From assembly GCA_963812335.1 (NCBI GenBank), contig CAWEUU010000003.1:116666-180665 (forward strand): a DNA stretch of 64,000 bases. The letters run 5' to 3'. Numbering within the stretch: position 1 is the stretch's first letter; each line of letters opens with the position of its first letter. A program made the position numbers and the translations under genes. Origin of the DNA: VRUE01 sp963812335 (GTDB taxonomy: Bacteria; Actinomycetota; Thermoleophilia; Solirubrobacterales; 70-9). The notes beneath the pieces are model-generated. The model was not told the DNA's origin and did not search any database. It worked only from the letters and a program-made list of their open reading frames with translations. Below, in pieces: positions 1-9,543 of the stretch.

Positions 1-1
1 A

Positions 2-931
2 GGGCGCCAAGGCGTCAATCGTCTCCGCCAATTTGTCCGGCGGCACGATCGGGGTGAGGATCGGCAGCGTCACGCCGCCGGCGACGAAGGCGTCGAGCCG
101 CTCGCGCATCTGCTCGGGCGAGCCGAAGACGAACATGTCCTCGATCAGCTCCCAGGGGGCGGCCGCGGCGGCGGCCTGGCGGTCGCCGGCCTCCCAGGCG
201 GCGATCATCGGGTCGATCTGCTCGCCGTAGCCGAGCCAGCGGTAGAAGGCCGCGTAGACGGGGACGGTGATGTAGGAGGAGAACATGAAGCGGGCCAGCG
301 GCTCGACCGCCTCGCGCTCTCCGGGCAGGCAGAAGAAGCGGCAGAGCAGCTCGAAGCCATCGGGCGCGCCCTGCAGCTGCGCGGTCACCTTGGGCAGGCC
401 GCCGAGCGGCAGGAAATTGGTGAAGGCGCCCTCGGCGCGCTCCACGGCCAGCTCGAGCATCTTGCCGCGCAGCGCCGCCAGCACGATCGGCACCCGCTCG
501 GCCGGTGCCGTCTCCAGCTTGAAGCCGCTCTCGGTGCGCTCGCCGTCGAGCGCCGTGCGCAGGAGCTCCAGCGTCTCGCGCACCTTGCTCAGCGGTCGCT
601 CGAAGGGGATCCCGTTCCAGCCTTCGACGATGCGGTCCGAGGAGGAGCCGATGCCGAGCACGAAGCGCCCGTCGGATGCGTCGGCCAGGGCCGCCGCCTC
701 CTGTGCCAGCAGCGCCGGCCCGCGCTGAAAGACACCGACGATGCCGGTGCCGAGCCGCGCCCGCTCGGTCCAGGCGGCGCTGAGGGCGAGCGGTGTGAAG
801 CCGTCGGGGCCGTTGGTCTCGCCGCTCCAGAGGTCGGTGTAGCCGGTCGCCTCGGCGCGCTTGACGTGCTCCTCGTGGGCGTTGAGCGGCGTGGCGGGAA
901 GCGGCAGCGTCAGTCCCCATCGTTGAGTCAT
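2..931 (-). CDS. F420-dependent LLM-class oxidoreductase (partial at window start)
   Basis: Luciferase-like monooxygenase fold enzyme, likely using reduced F420 or flavin; substrate unknown. The protein begins MTQRWGLTLPLP and reads through about 310 residues to the window edge without a stop. It contains the family blocks around YTDLWSGETNGPDGFTPL, LGTGIVGVFQRGP, GRFVLGIGSSSDRIVEGWNG and, near the end, FGSPEQMRERLDAFVAGGV. I chose ATG at 931 because a TATGTT -10-like hexamer lies 7 bases upstream (944-939 on the minus strand), as for many leaderless genes here; an in-frame ATG at 943 is the alternative. It is divergent from glpX, 51 bases away. Family assignment is firm, cofactor and substrate are inferred. 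Confidence 0.85.
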   Translation of the reverse strand, partial: MTQRWGLTLPLPATPLNAHEEHVKRAEATGYTDLWSGETNGPDGFTPLALSAAWTERARLGTGIVGVFQRGPALLAQEAAALADASDGRFVLGIGSSSDRIVEGWNGIPFERPLSKVRETLELLRTALDGERTESGFKLETAPAERVPIVLAALRGKMLELAVERAEGAFTNFLPLGGLPKVTAQLQGAPDGFELLCRFFCLPGEREAVEPLARFMFSSYITVPVYAAFYRWLGYGEQIDPMIAAWEAGDRQAAAAAAPWELIEDMFVFGSPEQMRERLDAFVAGGVTLPILTPIVPPDKLAETIDALAP

Positions 932-982
932 GGAGCCCAACATATACCGCCACCCCCTCCGTCATGGATAGGCTGCGGGGAA

Positions 983-1978
983 ATGCCCGATTCCCCGCAG
1001 AAGCCGGATCGCAACCTCGCCCTGGAGCTGGTGCGGGTTACCGAGGCCGCCGCACTCGCCGCGGCCCGCTGGGTCGGTCGCGGCGACAAGATCGCCGCCG
1101 ACCAGGCCGCGGTCGACGCGATGCGCTTCGTGCTCGACTCGGTCGCGATGGACGGCATGGTCGTGATCGGCGAGGGCGAGAAGGACGAGGCGCCGATGCT
1201 CTACAACGGCGAGCAGATCGGCGACGGCACCCCGCCGGTGGTCGACATCGCGGTCGACCCGCTGGAGGGGACGACGCTCTGCGCGCGGGGAATGCCGAGC
1301 GCGCTGGCAGTGATCGCGCTCGCCGAGCGCGGCTCGATGTTCGACCCCGGCCCCTGTGTCTACATGGAAAAGATGGCGGGGAGCGACGAAATCGCCGACC
1401 TGCTCGACCTCGACCGGCCGCTGCCGGAGACGCTGAACCTGATCGCCGAGCGCAAGGGCGGCAGCATCGGTGACGTCACCGTGGTCATGCTCGACCGCCC
1501 CCGTCACGAGGAGGCGATGGAGGAGGTGCGCGGCGCCGGCGCCCGCATCCGTCTGATCAGCGATGGCGACGTCTCCGCGGCGCTGCTCGCGGTCAGCGAC
1601 CGCTCCCCGGTCGACCTGCTCTGGGGGATCGGCGGCACCCCCGAGGGCGTGCTCTCGGCCGCTGCGCTGAAGTCGATGGGCGGCCAGCTGCTCGGTCGCC
1701 TCTGGCCTCGCGACGACGAGGAGCGCAAGGCCGCGATCGACGGCGGCTACGACCTCGACAAGGTGCTCACGGCCGACGACCTCTGCGGCGGCGAGGACGT
1801 CTTCTTCTCCGCCAGCGGCGTCACCGACGGCGACGTCCTGCAGGGGGTCCGCTACCGCGGCCCCGGCGCCAGCACCGAATCGCTGGTGATGCGCTCGCGC
1901 TCGGGCACGGTGCGCCGCGTGCACGCCCGCCACGATCGCTCGAAGCTGCGGGCGATCATCGGCGAGCGCTACGGTTAG
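983..1978 (+). CDS. glpX: Class II fructose-1,6-bisphosphatase GlpX
   Basis: Hydrolyses fructose-1,6-bisphosphate to fructose-6-phosphate in cytoplasmic gluconeogenesis; in actinobacteria GlpX is commonly the main FBPase. The 331-residue product carries the metal and phosphate motifs VVIGEGEKDEAPM (about residues 61-73) and DIAVDPLEGTTLC (about 91-103), the GDVTVVMLDRPRH block and the late GIGGTPEGVLSAAALKSMGG substrate loop, all at family spacing and full length. The ATG at 983 is chosen over the longer frame because it starts just before the conserved N-terminus and has TAGGCT 8 bases upstream. The next gene starts 5 bases after its stop. Confidence 0.93.
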   Translation: MPDSPQKPDRNLALELVRVTEAAALAAARWVGRGDKIAADQAAVDAMRFVLDSVAMDGMVVIGEGEKDEAPMLYNGEQIGDGTPPVVDIAVDPLEGTTLCARGMPSALAVIALAERGSMFDPGPCVYMEKMAGSDEIADLLDLDRPLPETLNLIAERKGGSIGDVTVVMLDRPRHEEAMEEVRGAGARIRLISDGDVSAALLAVSDRSPVDLLWGIGGTPEGVLSAAALKSMGGQLLGRLWPRDDEERKAAIDGGYDLDKVLTADDLCGGEDVFFSASGVTDGDVLQGVRYRGPGASTESLVMRSRSGTVRRVHARHDRSKLRAIIGERYG

Positions 1979-1982
1979 CGCA

Positions 1983-2825
1983 GTGGACGTCGGCATCGCA
2001 CTTCCCAACGCCGTTCCCGGAGCGAGCGGGGAGCAGCTGACCGAGTGGGCGCGGCGCGCCGAGGCTCGCGGCTTCTCGACACTGGGCACGATCGACCGCA
2101 TCGTCTACGACAACTACGAGCCGCTGACCGCGCTCGCCGCGGCCGCGGCGGTGACCGAGCGGATCGGCCTCTCGACCACGGTCCTGCTGGCGCCGCTGCG
2201 CACCAACACGGTCGAGCTTGCCAAGCAGGCCCTCAGCGTCAACGCGCTCTCCGGCGGCCGGCTCACGCTCGGCGTCGGCCTCGGCGCCCGCGAGGACGAC
2301 TACGAGGTCAGCGGGGTCGAGTTGCAAGGGCGGGGTAGGCGCCTCGACGCGATCCTCGACCGGATCAAGGAGGTCTGGGCCGGCGGCGAGGTCGGGCCTG
2401 CGCTCGCCGGAGCGCCGCGGCTGATCGTCGGCGGCCACGCCGCCGCCTCCTACGTGCGCGCCGCCCGCGTCGGCGACGGCTGGATCGCCGGCGGCTCGGG
2501 CCCGGAAGAGTTCGCCAAAGGGGCGACGGCGGCCAGGGAGGCCTGGAGCGTGAACGGGCGCGAGGGCGAGCCGCACCTGGTGGCGCTCGCCTACTTCTCG
2601 CTCGGCGAGCGCGCCGAGCAGGACGCGCAGGACAACCTGATCGACTACTACGCCTTCCTCGGCGACGAGGTCGCCGGCATGATCGCGGGCGCCGCCGCCA
2701 AGGACGCCGACACCGTCAAGCAGTACATGGCCGGCTACGAACAGGCGGGCTGCGACGAGCTGGTCTTCTGCCCCAGCTCCAGCGATCCCGCCCAAGTGGA
2801 CCTGCTCGCTGACGCCGCCTTTTAA
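1983..2825 (+). CDS. F420-dependent LLM-class oxidoreductase
   Basis: A second luciferase-like, probably F420-linked oxidoreductase, 280 residues with a GTG start. It shows the usual start MDVGIALPNAVPGASGEQL, the ERIGLSTTVLLAPLRT strand, the GGRLTLGVGLGAREDDYEV block and the C-terminal GCDELVFCPSSSDPAQVDLLAD. It lies 4 bases after glpX and is probably co-transcribed with it. It is not a close copy of the oxidoreductase at the window start. Substrate cannot be told from sequence. Confidence 0.87.
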   Translation: MDVGIALPNAVPGASGEQLTEWARRAEARGFSTLGTIDRIVYDNYEPLTALAAAAAVTERIGLSTTVLLAPLRTNTVELAKQALSVNALSGGRLTLGVGLGAREDDYEVSGVELQGRGRRLDAILDRIKEVWAGGEVGPALAGAPRLIVGGHAAASYVRAARVGDGWIAGGSGPEEFAKGATAAREAWSVNGREGEPHLVALAYFSLGERAEQDAQDNLIDYYAFLGDEVAGMIAGAAAKDADTVKQYMAGYEQAGCDELVFCPSSSDPAQVDLLADAAF

Positions 2826-2891
2826 GCTGCTGCGACGTATGGCGCTGCGCAACCGTCGTCACGCTTTGAATACGATCGCGGCGGATTTTAG

Positions 2892-4250
2892 ATGAGCACC
2901 GATATGTACAGCACGGTCACTCATTCATTGGCTGGCCTGATCGAGAGCATCGACTCGGGGGAAATCGGCTTGCCGGAGTTGCAGCGGCCTTTCGTTTGGA
3001 ACAGCGCGAAAGTGCGCGATCTCTTCGACTCGATGTACGTTCTATCTGATCGGCAAGCGCGATTTCTCGGTGGATCCGAAACAGCTCCGCGACGTGATCG
3101 CTCGCTGGTACTTCGCGGTTGCCCTGACCGGTCGCTACACCGGCTCCTATGAGACGCGTGTCGAGGCCGACCTTGCTCGCCTGCGCAATCTCGACGGCGC
3201 CGATGAATTCGTCACCCAGCTCAATCGCGTGATCGACGATGTCTTGACCGACGATTATTGGCAGATCACGCTACCCAATGAGTTCGAGTCTTCGGCGGGT
3301 TTCAGCCCGACGCTGTTCGGCTACTACGCCGCGCTTAATCTGCTCGACGCTCGGGTCCTCTTTTCCAGCATGCGCGTCAACCAGCTAATGGATCCGGCTC
3401 TGAACACGAACAAGGCCGCCGTCGAGCGACATCACCTGTTCCCTCGTGCCTACCTCAAGTCGATGGGAGTAACCGAGGTGCGCGACATCAATCAGATCGC
3501 GAACATGGCCCTCGTTGAGTGGCCCGACAATGCCCAGATCTCCGACCAGCCGCCCGCCGAGTACTTCCCACCGTTGGCTGAAGCGATCAATCCGGCCGAT
3601 CGTGACCAAGTCTACTTCTGGCATGCGCTCCCACCTGAGTGGGCGACGATGGAGTATCGCCAGTTTCTCGAGGCTCGTAGAAAGCTCCTGGCGAGGGTGG
3701 TGCGAGAGGGCTTTGAACGGCTCAGCACGCCGGACGATTCGATTAGCGAGATCGTTGGTCAGCTCGGCCAGCTGGTCGAGGACGGGGAGAGCGACGCACT
3801 CGAGTTCAAGGCTACGGCGAGAGTCAACCTGCACACTGGCAGCCGCGACGAGCCGATCGAGACCGCGATGACGAAGACCGTTGCGGGGTTTGCGAATTCC
3901 GCCCAGGGAGGGACGCTGATTGTGGGGATCGACGACGACGGAGAGCCGGTCGGCCTCGGGCCCGATTTCGCGACCTGAAGAAAGCCGACGCCGACGGCTT
4001 CCAGCTCTGGCTGGTCGACCACCTTTCGCAGCGGCTGGGCCACAACGCGGTCGCCCGGCTCAAGGTTGACTTCCCCTCGCTGCACGGCACCGAAGTCTGC
4101 CGTGTCCAGGTGTCGCCAGCGCCTGGCCCAGTCTTCGTCAACTCGACCTCGGGAGAGAAGGTCTCACGCTTCTTCGTCCGGATCGGCAACTCGACCCGCG
4201 AGCTGCCCACCGACGAGGCACTGCAGTACAAAATGGAGCGCTGGGGTTAG
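2892..4250 (+). pseudogene. Broken GmrSD-type (DUF262/DUF1524) nuclease fused to an AlbA_2 domain
   Basis: Three pieces in different frames. Frame one (2892 to about 3036) gives the DUF262 start with GEIGLPELQRPFVWNSAKVR and ends at LFDSMY. The next piece, from about 3037, begins FYLIGKRDFSVDPKQLRDVI and contains the DUF1524 HNH motif ERHHLFPRAYLKSMG. So the middle of DUF262, probably some 300 residues, is missing and the frame shifts at the join. The C-terminus, from about 3775, is a Schlafen/AlbA_2 domain (SDALEFKATARVN, TVAGFANSAQGGTLIVGIDD). It is cut by TGA at 3976-3978, but the domain continues one frame back (DLKKADADGFQLWLVDHL, from 3972) to TAG at 4250; a single missing C in the ACCTG run would explain this. 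Intact relatives are type IV modification-dependent restriction enzymes. Lower GC than its neighbours suggests transfer. Confidence 0.8.
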
Positions 4251-4316
4251 CTCAGGCAGGCACGACGCGGAGCGTCCCCTGGTTCAGCTCCGCTTGACGA
4301 TCGCGAGCCATCAGAA

Positions 4317-4338
4317 AGAATCCAGCTAGCTGGATTCT
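4317..4338. repeat. Perfect 22-bp palindrome
   Basis: Half-site AGAATCCAGCT followed directly by its exact reverse complement, with no spacer. It lies 67 bases past the GmrSD remnant and about 180 bases before the PIN antitoxin. With no loop it is a poor terminator, so it looks more like a dimeric protein binding site or a recombination scar. Function is unknown. The rest of 4251-4500 shows no gene that I can support. Confidence 0.75.
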
Positions 4339-4508
4339 CGTGCAGAGTGGACGGGGCTGGGGGTTAGATCAGGTGGACCGATGAACGGGGTCCGGTCAGA
4401 GGCTCGGGCGCGCGCGCCCGAGGCCGAGCTCGCGGACCGTGTCGATCCGGCTCGAGATCGCTCCATGGCGCTCGCGCTCGATTGGGCCGGAGCGGTGCTG
4501 CACGGTGC

Positions 4509-4520
4509 TACACTCAGGCG
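4509..4520 (+). promoter_or_regulatory. Extended -10 promoter of the PIN toxin-antitoxin pair
   Basis: TGC then TACACT (4509-4514), an extended -10 element, lies 6 bases before the GTG at 4521, so transcription would begin at or next to the start codon. No good -35 is visible, as expected for an extended -10 promoter. Confidence 0.5.
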
Positions 4521-4802
4521 GTGCCGACCAAACGTCCCCGTCACACGATCACCGAGACGCCCTCCGTGCAGGAGGCTCTCGACGAGCTGCGCGATGAGTT
4601 GGGTGAGGACAGGGTCGAGCTCCCTGACCTCGTCATCCGCGGTGCGCGACACAAGGTCAGGGAACTGCGCGGCGGCAGGCAGTCGGTGCAGGACGCTCGG
4701 CTTCGGCTCGCGCGGTCGATTCGCGATGGCGGTGGCGTCGATGCGGAAGAGGTCCGGCTGGCGGAGGAGGCCAAGCAGATCGGTCTCAGCGCAGAGGCCT
4801 AG
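4521..4802 (+). CDS. Antitoxin of a PIN-domain toxin-antitoxin pair
   Basis: A 93-residue protein starting at GTG (VPTKRPRHTITETPSVQEAL) with a helical, charged N-terminal half (EALDELRDELGEDRVELPDLVIRGA). This pattern is seen in small antitoxins paired with PIN ribonucleases in actinobacteria. It stops 2 bases before the PIN toxin and should neutralise it by direct binding and probably repress the operon. The shorter start is chosen over a longer frame at 4482 because the extended -10 would otherwise lie inside the gene. Confidence 0.7.
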   Translation: MPTKRPRHTITETPSVQEALDELRDELGEDRVELPDLVIRGARHKVRELRGGRQSVQDARLRLARSIRDGGGVDAEEVRLAEEAKQIGLSAEA

Positions 4803-4804
4803 CC

Positions 4805-5215
4805 GTGCTTCTCGTCGACAACTCGGCTTGGGCGCGTCGTCATCACGAACTCGTGCGCGAGCGCTTCGCCGGACTGTTCGAGGCCGGCGAAATCACCGTC
4901 TGCCTACCCTTCCTCCTCGAGGCTGGGTACTCCGCTCGCTCGCAGGGCGATCATGTCCGACTACAGGCGGATCTCCGGGCCTTGCCCTGCGCGGGGATCG
5001 ATCTCGAGGTCGAAGGCCTGGCTCTCGAAGCGCAGGCAAGCCTCGTGCGGATCGGCCATCACCGCCTACCCCCAAGCGATCTTGTGATCGCGGCATGCGC
5101 CCACCGAGCCGGGGCGGGCGTGCTCCACTACGACCGCGATTACGACCTGATTGCCGAGCACACCGAGCTCAACTTCGCCAGCGAATGGCTCGCGCCCGCC
5201 GGAAGCCTCTCGTGA
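4805..5215 (+). CDS. VapC-like PIN-domain ribonuclease toxin
   Basis: PIN-domain toxin of 136 residues, GTG start. The acidic metal site of the family is visible as D5 in LLVDNSAWAR, E39 in FLLEAGYSARS, D92 in PPSDLVIAACA and D110/D112 in HYDRDYDLIA, so it should be an active Mg2+-dependent RNase. The final segment LNFASEWLAPAGSL is typical for the family. It is translationally linked to the antitoxin before it (2-base gap). Target RNA is unknown. Confidence 0.85.
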   Translation: MLLVDNSAWARRHHELVRERFAGLFEAGEITVCLPFLLEAGYSARSQGDHVRLQADLRALPCAGIDLEVEGLALEAQASLVRIGHHRLPPSDLVIAACAHRAGAGVLHYDRDYDLIAEHTELNFASEWLAPAGSLS

Positions 5216-5241
5216 CACCGTTCGCCCACTAGCCTTTGGGC

Positions 5242-5505
5242 ATGTCTGCTGCGGCGATCGAGGTTCGGCTGCGGCCGCGGGGGAGCCGGGACGAGCTGGC
5301 GGGGATGCGCGACGGTGTGTTGCAGGCGAAGGTGACGGCGGCGCCGGTCGACGGCAAGGCCAACAAGGCGCTCTGCAAGCTGATCGCGAAGCGGGTCGGC
5401 GTGGCGCCGTCGCGGGTCGCCGTCGTGCGCGGCGAGAAGTCGCGTGACAAGGTTGTGCGCGTGGAGGGGATCGACGAAGCGGCGCTGAACGAGGCATTGC
5501 GATGA
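5242..5505 (+). CDS. DUF167 / YggU family protein
   Basis: A small conserved protein of 87 residues (MSAAAIEVRLRPRGSRDELAG). It has the family core LQAKVTAAPVDGKANKALCKLIAKRVGV and the VRGEKSRDKVVRV strand. DUF167 proteins are widespread and of uncertain function. ATG at 5242 is preferred to TTG at 5236; TAGCCT lies 6 bases upstream of it. The last four bases overlap the start of the amine oxidase gene (ATGA), indicating coupled translation. Confidence 0.85.
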   Translation: MSAAAIEVRLRPRGSRDELAGMRDGVLQAKVTAAPVDGKANKALCKLIAKRVGVAPSRVAVVRGEKSRDKVVRVEGIDEAALNEALR

Positions 5506-6860
5506 ACGGTGCGGGGGAGAGCCTCAGCGCCGATGTCGTGGTGGTCGGCGCCGGGCTCTCGGGGCTGGTCGCGGCGCGGGGGTTGGCCCATGCCGGACGG
5601 GACGTCGTCGTGCTCGAGGCGCGCGAGCGGGTCGGCGGGCGCCTGCTCAACGCGAGCATCGGCGATGGAGTGACGATCGACCTCGGCGGTGCCTGGGTCG
5701 GCTCGGATCACGTGCGGGTGCAGCGGCTCGCCGCTGAGCTGGGCATCGAGCTCTTTCCCCAGCATGGGGGCGGGCGCAACCTGCTCGACCTGGGTGGGAA
5801 GCGGCGCCGCTACCGGGGGACCATCCCGCGGCTCGGGCCGCGCGTGCTTTGGGATGTCTTTGTTGCCCGCCGTCGCTTCGACCGGCTCGCTCGCACGGTC
5901 GGCAGCGACGAGCCCTGGGCGGCCGAGCGCGCGGCCGAGCTCGACCGCGAGACGCTGGCCGAGTGGTGCGAGCGCAACATGCGGACCGAGGCCGCCCGCG
6001 AGCTGATCGGCCTCGCCGGGCGCACCGTGTGGGGCACCGGGCCGGAGGAGCTCTCGATGCTGCACGTGCTCTTCTACGTCGCCGCCGCCGGCAACTTCGA
6101 CAAGCTCGTCGACACCGAGGGCGGCGCCCAGCAGGACCGCGTCGACGGCGGCGCCCAGTCGCTGCCGCTGCGCCTCGCGGAGTCGCTTGGTGAGCGTGTC
6201 CGGCTCGGCGCCCCCGTGCACCGGATCGAGCAGGACGGGGACGGCGTGCGCGTGCTCGCCGACGGCATCGGCGTCGAGGCCCGCCGCGCGATCGTCGCCC
6301 TGCCGCCCGCGGTCGCCGCCCGGATCGAGCTCGAGCCGCTGCCGCCCGGCCGCCCCGAGCTGGCCGAGCGCCTGCGCCCCGGCGCGCTCTCCAAGTGCAT
6401 GGCGCTCTACGAGGAGCCCTTCTGGCGCGACGACGGGCTCAGTGGCGAGGCGCTCAGCGACGCCGGCCCGGTCACACTCACCTTCGACGCCTCGCCCCGC
6501 GACGGCTCGGCCGGGGTCCTGCTCGGCTTTGTCGGCGGGCCCGAGGCGCGTGAGCTGGCGCAGCTGCCGCCGGCCGAGCGCCGCGCGCCCGTGCTGGCGA
6601 GCTTCGAGCGCCTTTACGGGCCGCGCGCGGCCAGGCCGCTCGAGTACGCCGAACAGACCTGGGCCGAAGAGGAGTGGTCCGGCGGCGGCCCGACCTCCAA
6701 CTTCGGCCCTGGCGGCTGGACCGCCTGCGGTTCAGCCCTGCGCGAGCCCAGCGGCCGCCTGCACTGGGCCGGCACGGAGACCGCGACCGTTTGGAGCGGC
6801 TACATGGAGGGCGCCCTGCAGGCGGGCGAGCGGGTCGCGGCCGAAGTGCTCGCCGGCTGA
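5502..6860 (+). CDS. Flavin-containing monoamine oxidase family protein
   Basis: FAD-dependent amine oxidase of 452 residues. The dinucleotide-binding motif VVVVGAGLSGLVAARGLAHAG lies at about residues 11-31 and is followed by VLEARERVGGRL, and FAD is further held by IDLGGAWVGSDH. The C-terminal flavin motif LHWAGTETATVWSGYMEGA lies at about 420-440. This is the layout of MAO/putrescine oxidase-type enzymes, which oxidise amines to aldehydes with release of hydrogen peroxide. The substrate cannot be read from sequence. It overlaps YggU by four bases. Confidence 0.88.
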   Translation: MNGAGESLSADVVVVGAGLSGLVAARGLAHAGRDVVVLEARERVGGRLLNASIGDGVTIDLGGAWVGSDHVRVQRLAAELGIELFPQHGGGRNLLDLGGKRRRYRGTIPRLGPRVLWDVFVARRRFDRLARTVGSDEPWAAERAAELDRETLAEWCERNMRTEAARELIGLAGRTVWGTGPEELSMLHVLFYVAAAGNFDKLVDTEGGAQQDRVDGGAQSLPLRLAESLGERVRLGAPVHRIEQDGDGVRVLADGIGVEARRAIVALPPAVAARIELEPLPPGRPELAERLRPGALSKCMALYEEPFWRDDGLSGEALSDAGPVTLTFDASPRDGSAGVLLGFVGGPEARELAQLPPAERRAPVLASFERLYGPRAARPLEYAEQTWAEEEWSGGGPTSNFGPGGWTACGSALREPSGRLHWAGTETATVWSGYMEGALQAGERVAAEVLAG

Positions 6861-6949
6861 GTCTGCGGGAAACCCGCCTGTTCAGCCGCCTCCGCGTCGG
6901 TTAGGGTCGGCCTGCCCCGCCCCTGACCCCAGCGAAGGAGTGCCGATAG

Positions 6950-7462
6950 ATGGCCTACGAAATGAAGATCCGCGGTACCGAGGACGAGGTCAAGGTGCGG
7001 AGCCCCTGGGCCGCCGCCCTGCTGCCGCTGATCACATTCGGCATCTACCACCTCGTCTGGTGGTACCGGATCAACCGCGAGCTGCGCGACTACGGCCAGG
7101 CCAAGGGCTATGACCTGGGCCAGAACCCGACCAACTCGCTGCTGGCGCTCTTTCCCGGTGGTCTGATCATCGTTCCCGCGCTGGTCACCTACTGGCGTGG
7201 GGTCAAGCGCGTCATGGGCGCCTCGAAACTGACTGGCAAGGAGCCGCTCAACGGCTGGATCGCGCTGGTGCTGTACCTCTTCATCTCGCCGGCGCTCTGG
7301 GCCTACGTCCAGGTCTCGCTCAACGACATCTGGCGCCAGGAAGCGGAAGCGCTGCCGGGCCAGGAGCCGCCGCCGACGCCGCAGACCGAGATGCCGCCGC
7401 CGCTGCCCCCCGAGCAGCAGACGCCGGCCACCCCACCGGAGCAGCAGCCGCCGGCGTCCTAG
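6950..7462 (+). CDS. DUF4234 membrane protein with proline-rich tail
   Basis: A 170-residue protein preceded by a Shine-Dalgarno (AAGGAGTG about 8 bases upstream of ATG). Two to four hydrophobic segments are visible (AAALLPLITFGIYHLVWWY, LLALFPGGLIIVPALVTYW, WIALVLYLFISPALWAYVQ). The IYHLVWWYRINREL stretch is typical of DUF4234. The last 35 residues are proline- and glutamine-rich (PPLPPEQQTPATPPEQQ) and probably disordered and cytoplasmic. Function is unknown. Confidence 0.8.
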   Translation: MAYEMKIRGTEDEVKVRSPWAAALLPLITFGIYHLVWWYRINRELRDYGQAKGYDLGQNPTNSLLALFPGGLIIVPALVTYWRGVKRVMGASKLTGKEPLNGWIALVLYLFISPALWAYVQVSLNDIWRQEAEALPGQEPPPTPQTEMPPPLPPEQQTPATPPEQQPPAS

Positions 7463-7472
7463 ACTGAGGCGC

Positions 7473-8465
<993 letters not shown>

Positions 8466-8471
8466 GCGCCG

Positions 8472-9497
8472 ATGGCCGAGTCGGACACGCGCCGCGGCTT
8501 CCCGATCGACCTCCCGGGCGAGGAGGCCGGGCCGCTGCGCAAGATCCTTGTGCGGCTGGCGATCGCGCTTGCTCTGATCGCCCTCGTCGCCGGTGTCGCC
8601 TACGCCGGCCGCGACGGCTACCTCGACCCCGAGGGCGGCGGGATGAGCGTGCTCGACGCCTTCTACTACTCGACCGTCAGCATCACCACGACCGGCTACG
8701 GGGACATCATTCCCGCCTCCGACGAGGCCCGCCTGATCACCACCGTGGTCGTCACCCCGGCTCGCGTCCTCTTCCTGATACTGCTTGTCGGCACGACGTT
8801 GGAGATACTTGCCGAGCGCAGCCGCGAGGCCTATCGACTGAGACGCTGGAGGAAGCGCTTGAAAGACCACACGATCGTCTGCGGGTATGGGGTGAAGGGC
8901 CGCGCCGCCGTGCGCACCCTGCTCGGCAAAGGGCTCGGCCCGGAGCAGATCGTCGCGATCGAGCAGGGCGCGGCGGGCCGGGCGCGGGCGAGCGCCGACG
9001 GGATCGCCGTCGTCGCCGGCAACGCCGCCCGCCAGGAGGTGCTGAGGGAGGCCGGGGCGGAAAGCGCCGCGGCGCTGATCGTCGCCCCCGATCGCGACGA
9101 CACCGCGGTGCTGATCGCGCTGACCGCGCGCGAGCTCAACCCCGAGGCGACGATCGTCGCCTCGGTGCGCGAGGAGGAGAATGTCCACCTTCTGCACCAG
9201 AGCGGCGCCGACGCCGTGATCACCTCCTCCGGAGCGGCCGGGCGCCTGCTCGGGCTATCGACCCAGACCCCGCAGGTGACCGAGGTGATGGAGGACCTGC
9301 TGACGGTTGGCGAGGGGCTCGACATCGCCGAGCGCCAGATCGGCACCGGCGAAGCGGGCCCCAGCCCGTCGCGCGCGACCGCGGGGATCATGCTCGCGGT
9401 CGTCCGCGACGGCGAGGTGATCCGCTTCGACGATGAGCGCGCCGCCGAGCTGCGCGAGGGCGACCGCGTGCTCGAGCTGTTCAGCCACGAGAGCTGA
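8472..9497 (+). CDS. Two-helix potassium channel with RCK (TrkA-N/TrkA-C) domain
   Basis: A 341-residue channel subunit. A first membrane helix (about 26-46), a pore loop with the potassium filter SITTTGYGDIIP (about 72-83) and a second helix (TTVVVTPARVLFLILLVGTT) are followed by a cytoplasmic Rossmann RCK domain starting HTIVCGYGVKGRAAVRTL. A TrkA-C-like segment (GEAGPSPSRATAGIMLAVVRDGEVIRF) ends the protein. This is the MthK/GsuK-like layout: a tetrameric potassium channel gated by a ligand at the RCK ring. The window also encodes the c-di-AMP synthase DisA, and TrkA-C domains are known c-di-AMP receptors in other bacteria; a link here is only inference. Confidence 0.88.
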   Translation: MAESDTRRGFPIDLPGEEAGPLRKILVRLAIALALIALVAGVAYAGRDGYLDPEGGGMSVLDAFYYSTVSITTTGYGDIIPASDEARLITTVVVTPARVLFLILLVGTTLEILAERSREAYRLRRWRKRLKDHTIVCGYGVKGRAAVRTLLGKGLGPEQIVAIEQGAAGRARASADGIAVVAGNAARQEVLREAGAESAAALIVAPDRDDTAVLIALTARELNPEATIVASVREEENVHLLHQSGADAVITSSGAAGRLLGLSTQTPQVTEVMEDLLTVGEGLDIAERQIGTGEAGPSPSRATAGIMLAVVRDGEVIRFDDERAAELREGDRVLELFSHES

Positions 9498-9530
9498 CGC
9501 CGCCGCGCCACATCTGGCTGGTCAGCCAAC

Positions 9531-9536
9531 TACGAT
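9531..9536 (+). promoter_or_regulatory. -10 element of the P450 gene
   Basis: TACGAT lies 7 bases before the ATG at 9544, the spacing of a leaderless transcript. It overlaps the alternative upstream ATG at 9535, which argues for the downstream start. Confidence 0.4.
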
Positions 9537-9543
9537 GGCGGCG

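Noticed and set aside
4381..5232. A 283-codon plus-strand frame across the PIN toxin-antitoxin pair.
   Set aside because: It is out of frame with both well-supported TA genes and is arginine/serine-rich without any domain.
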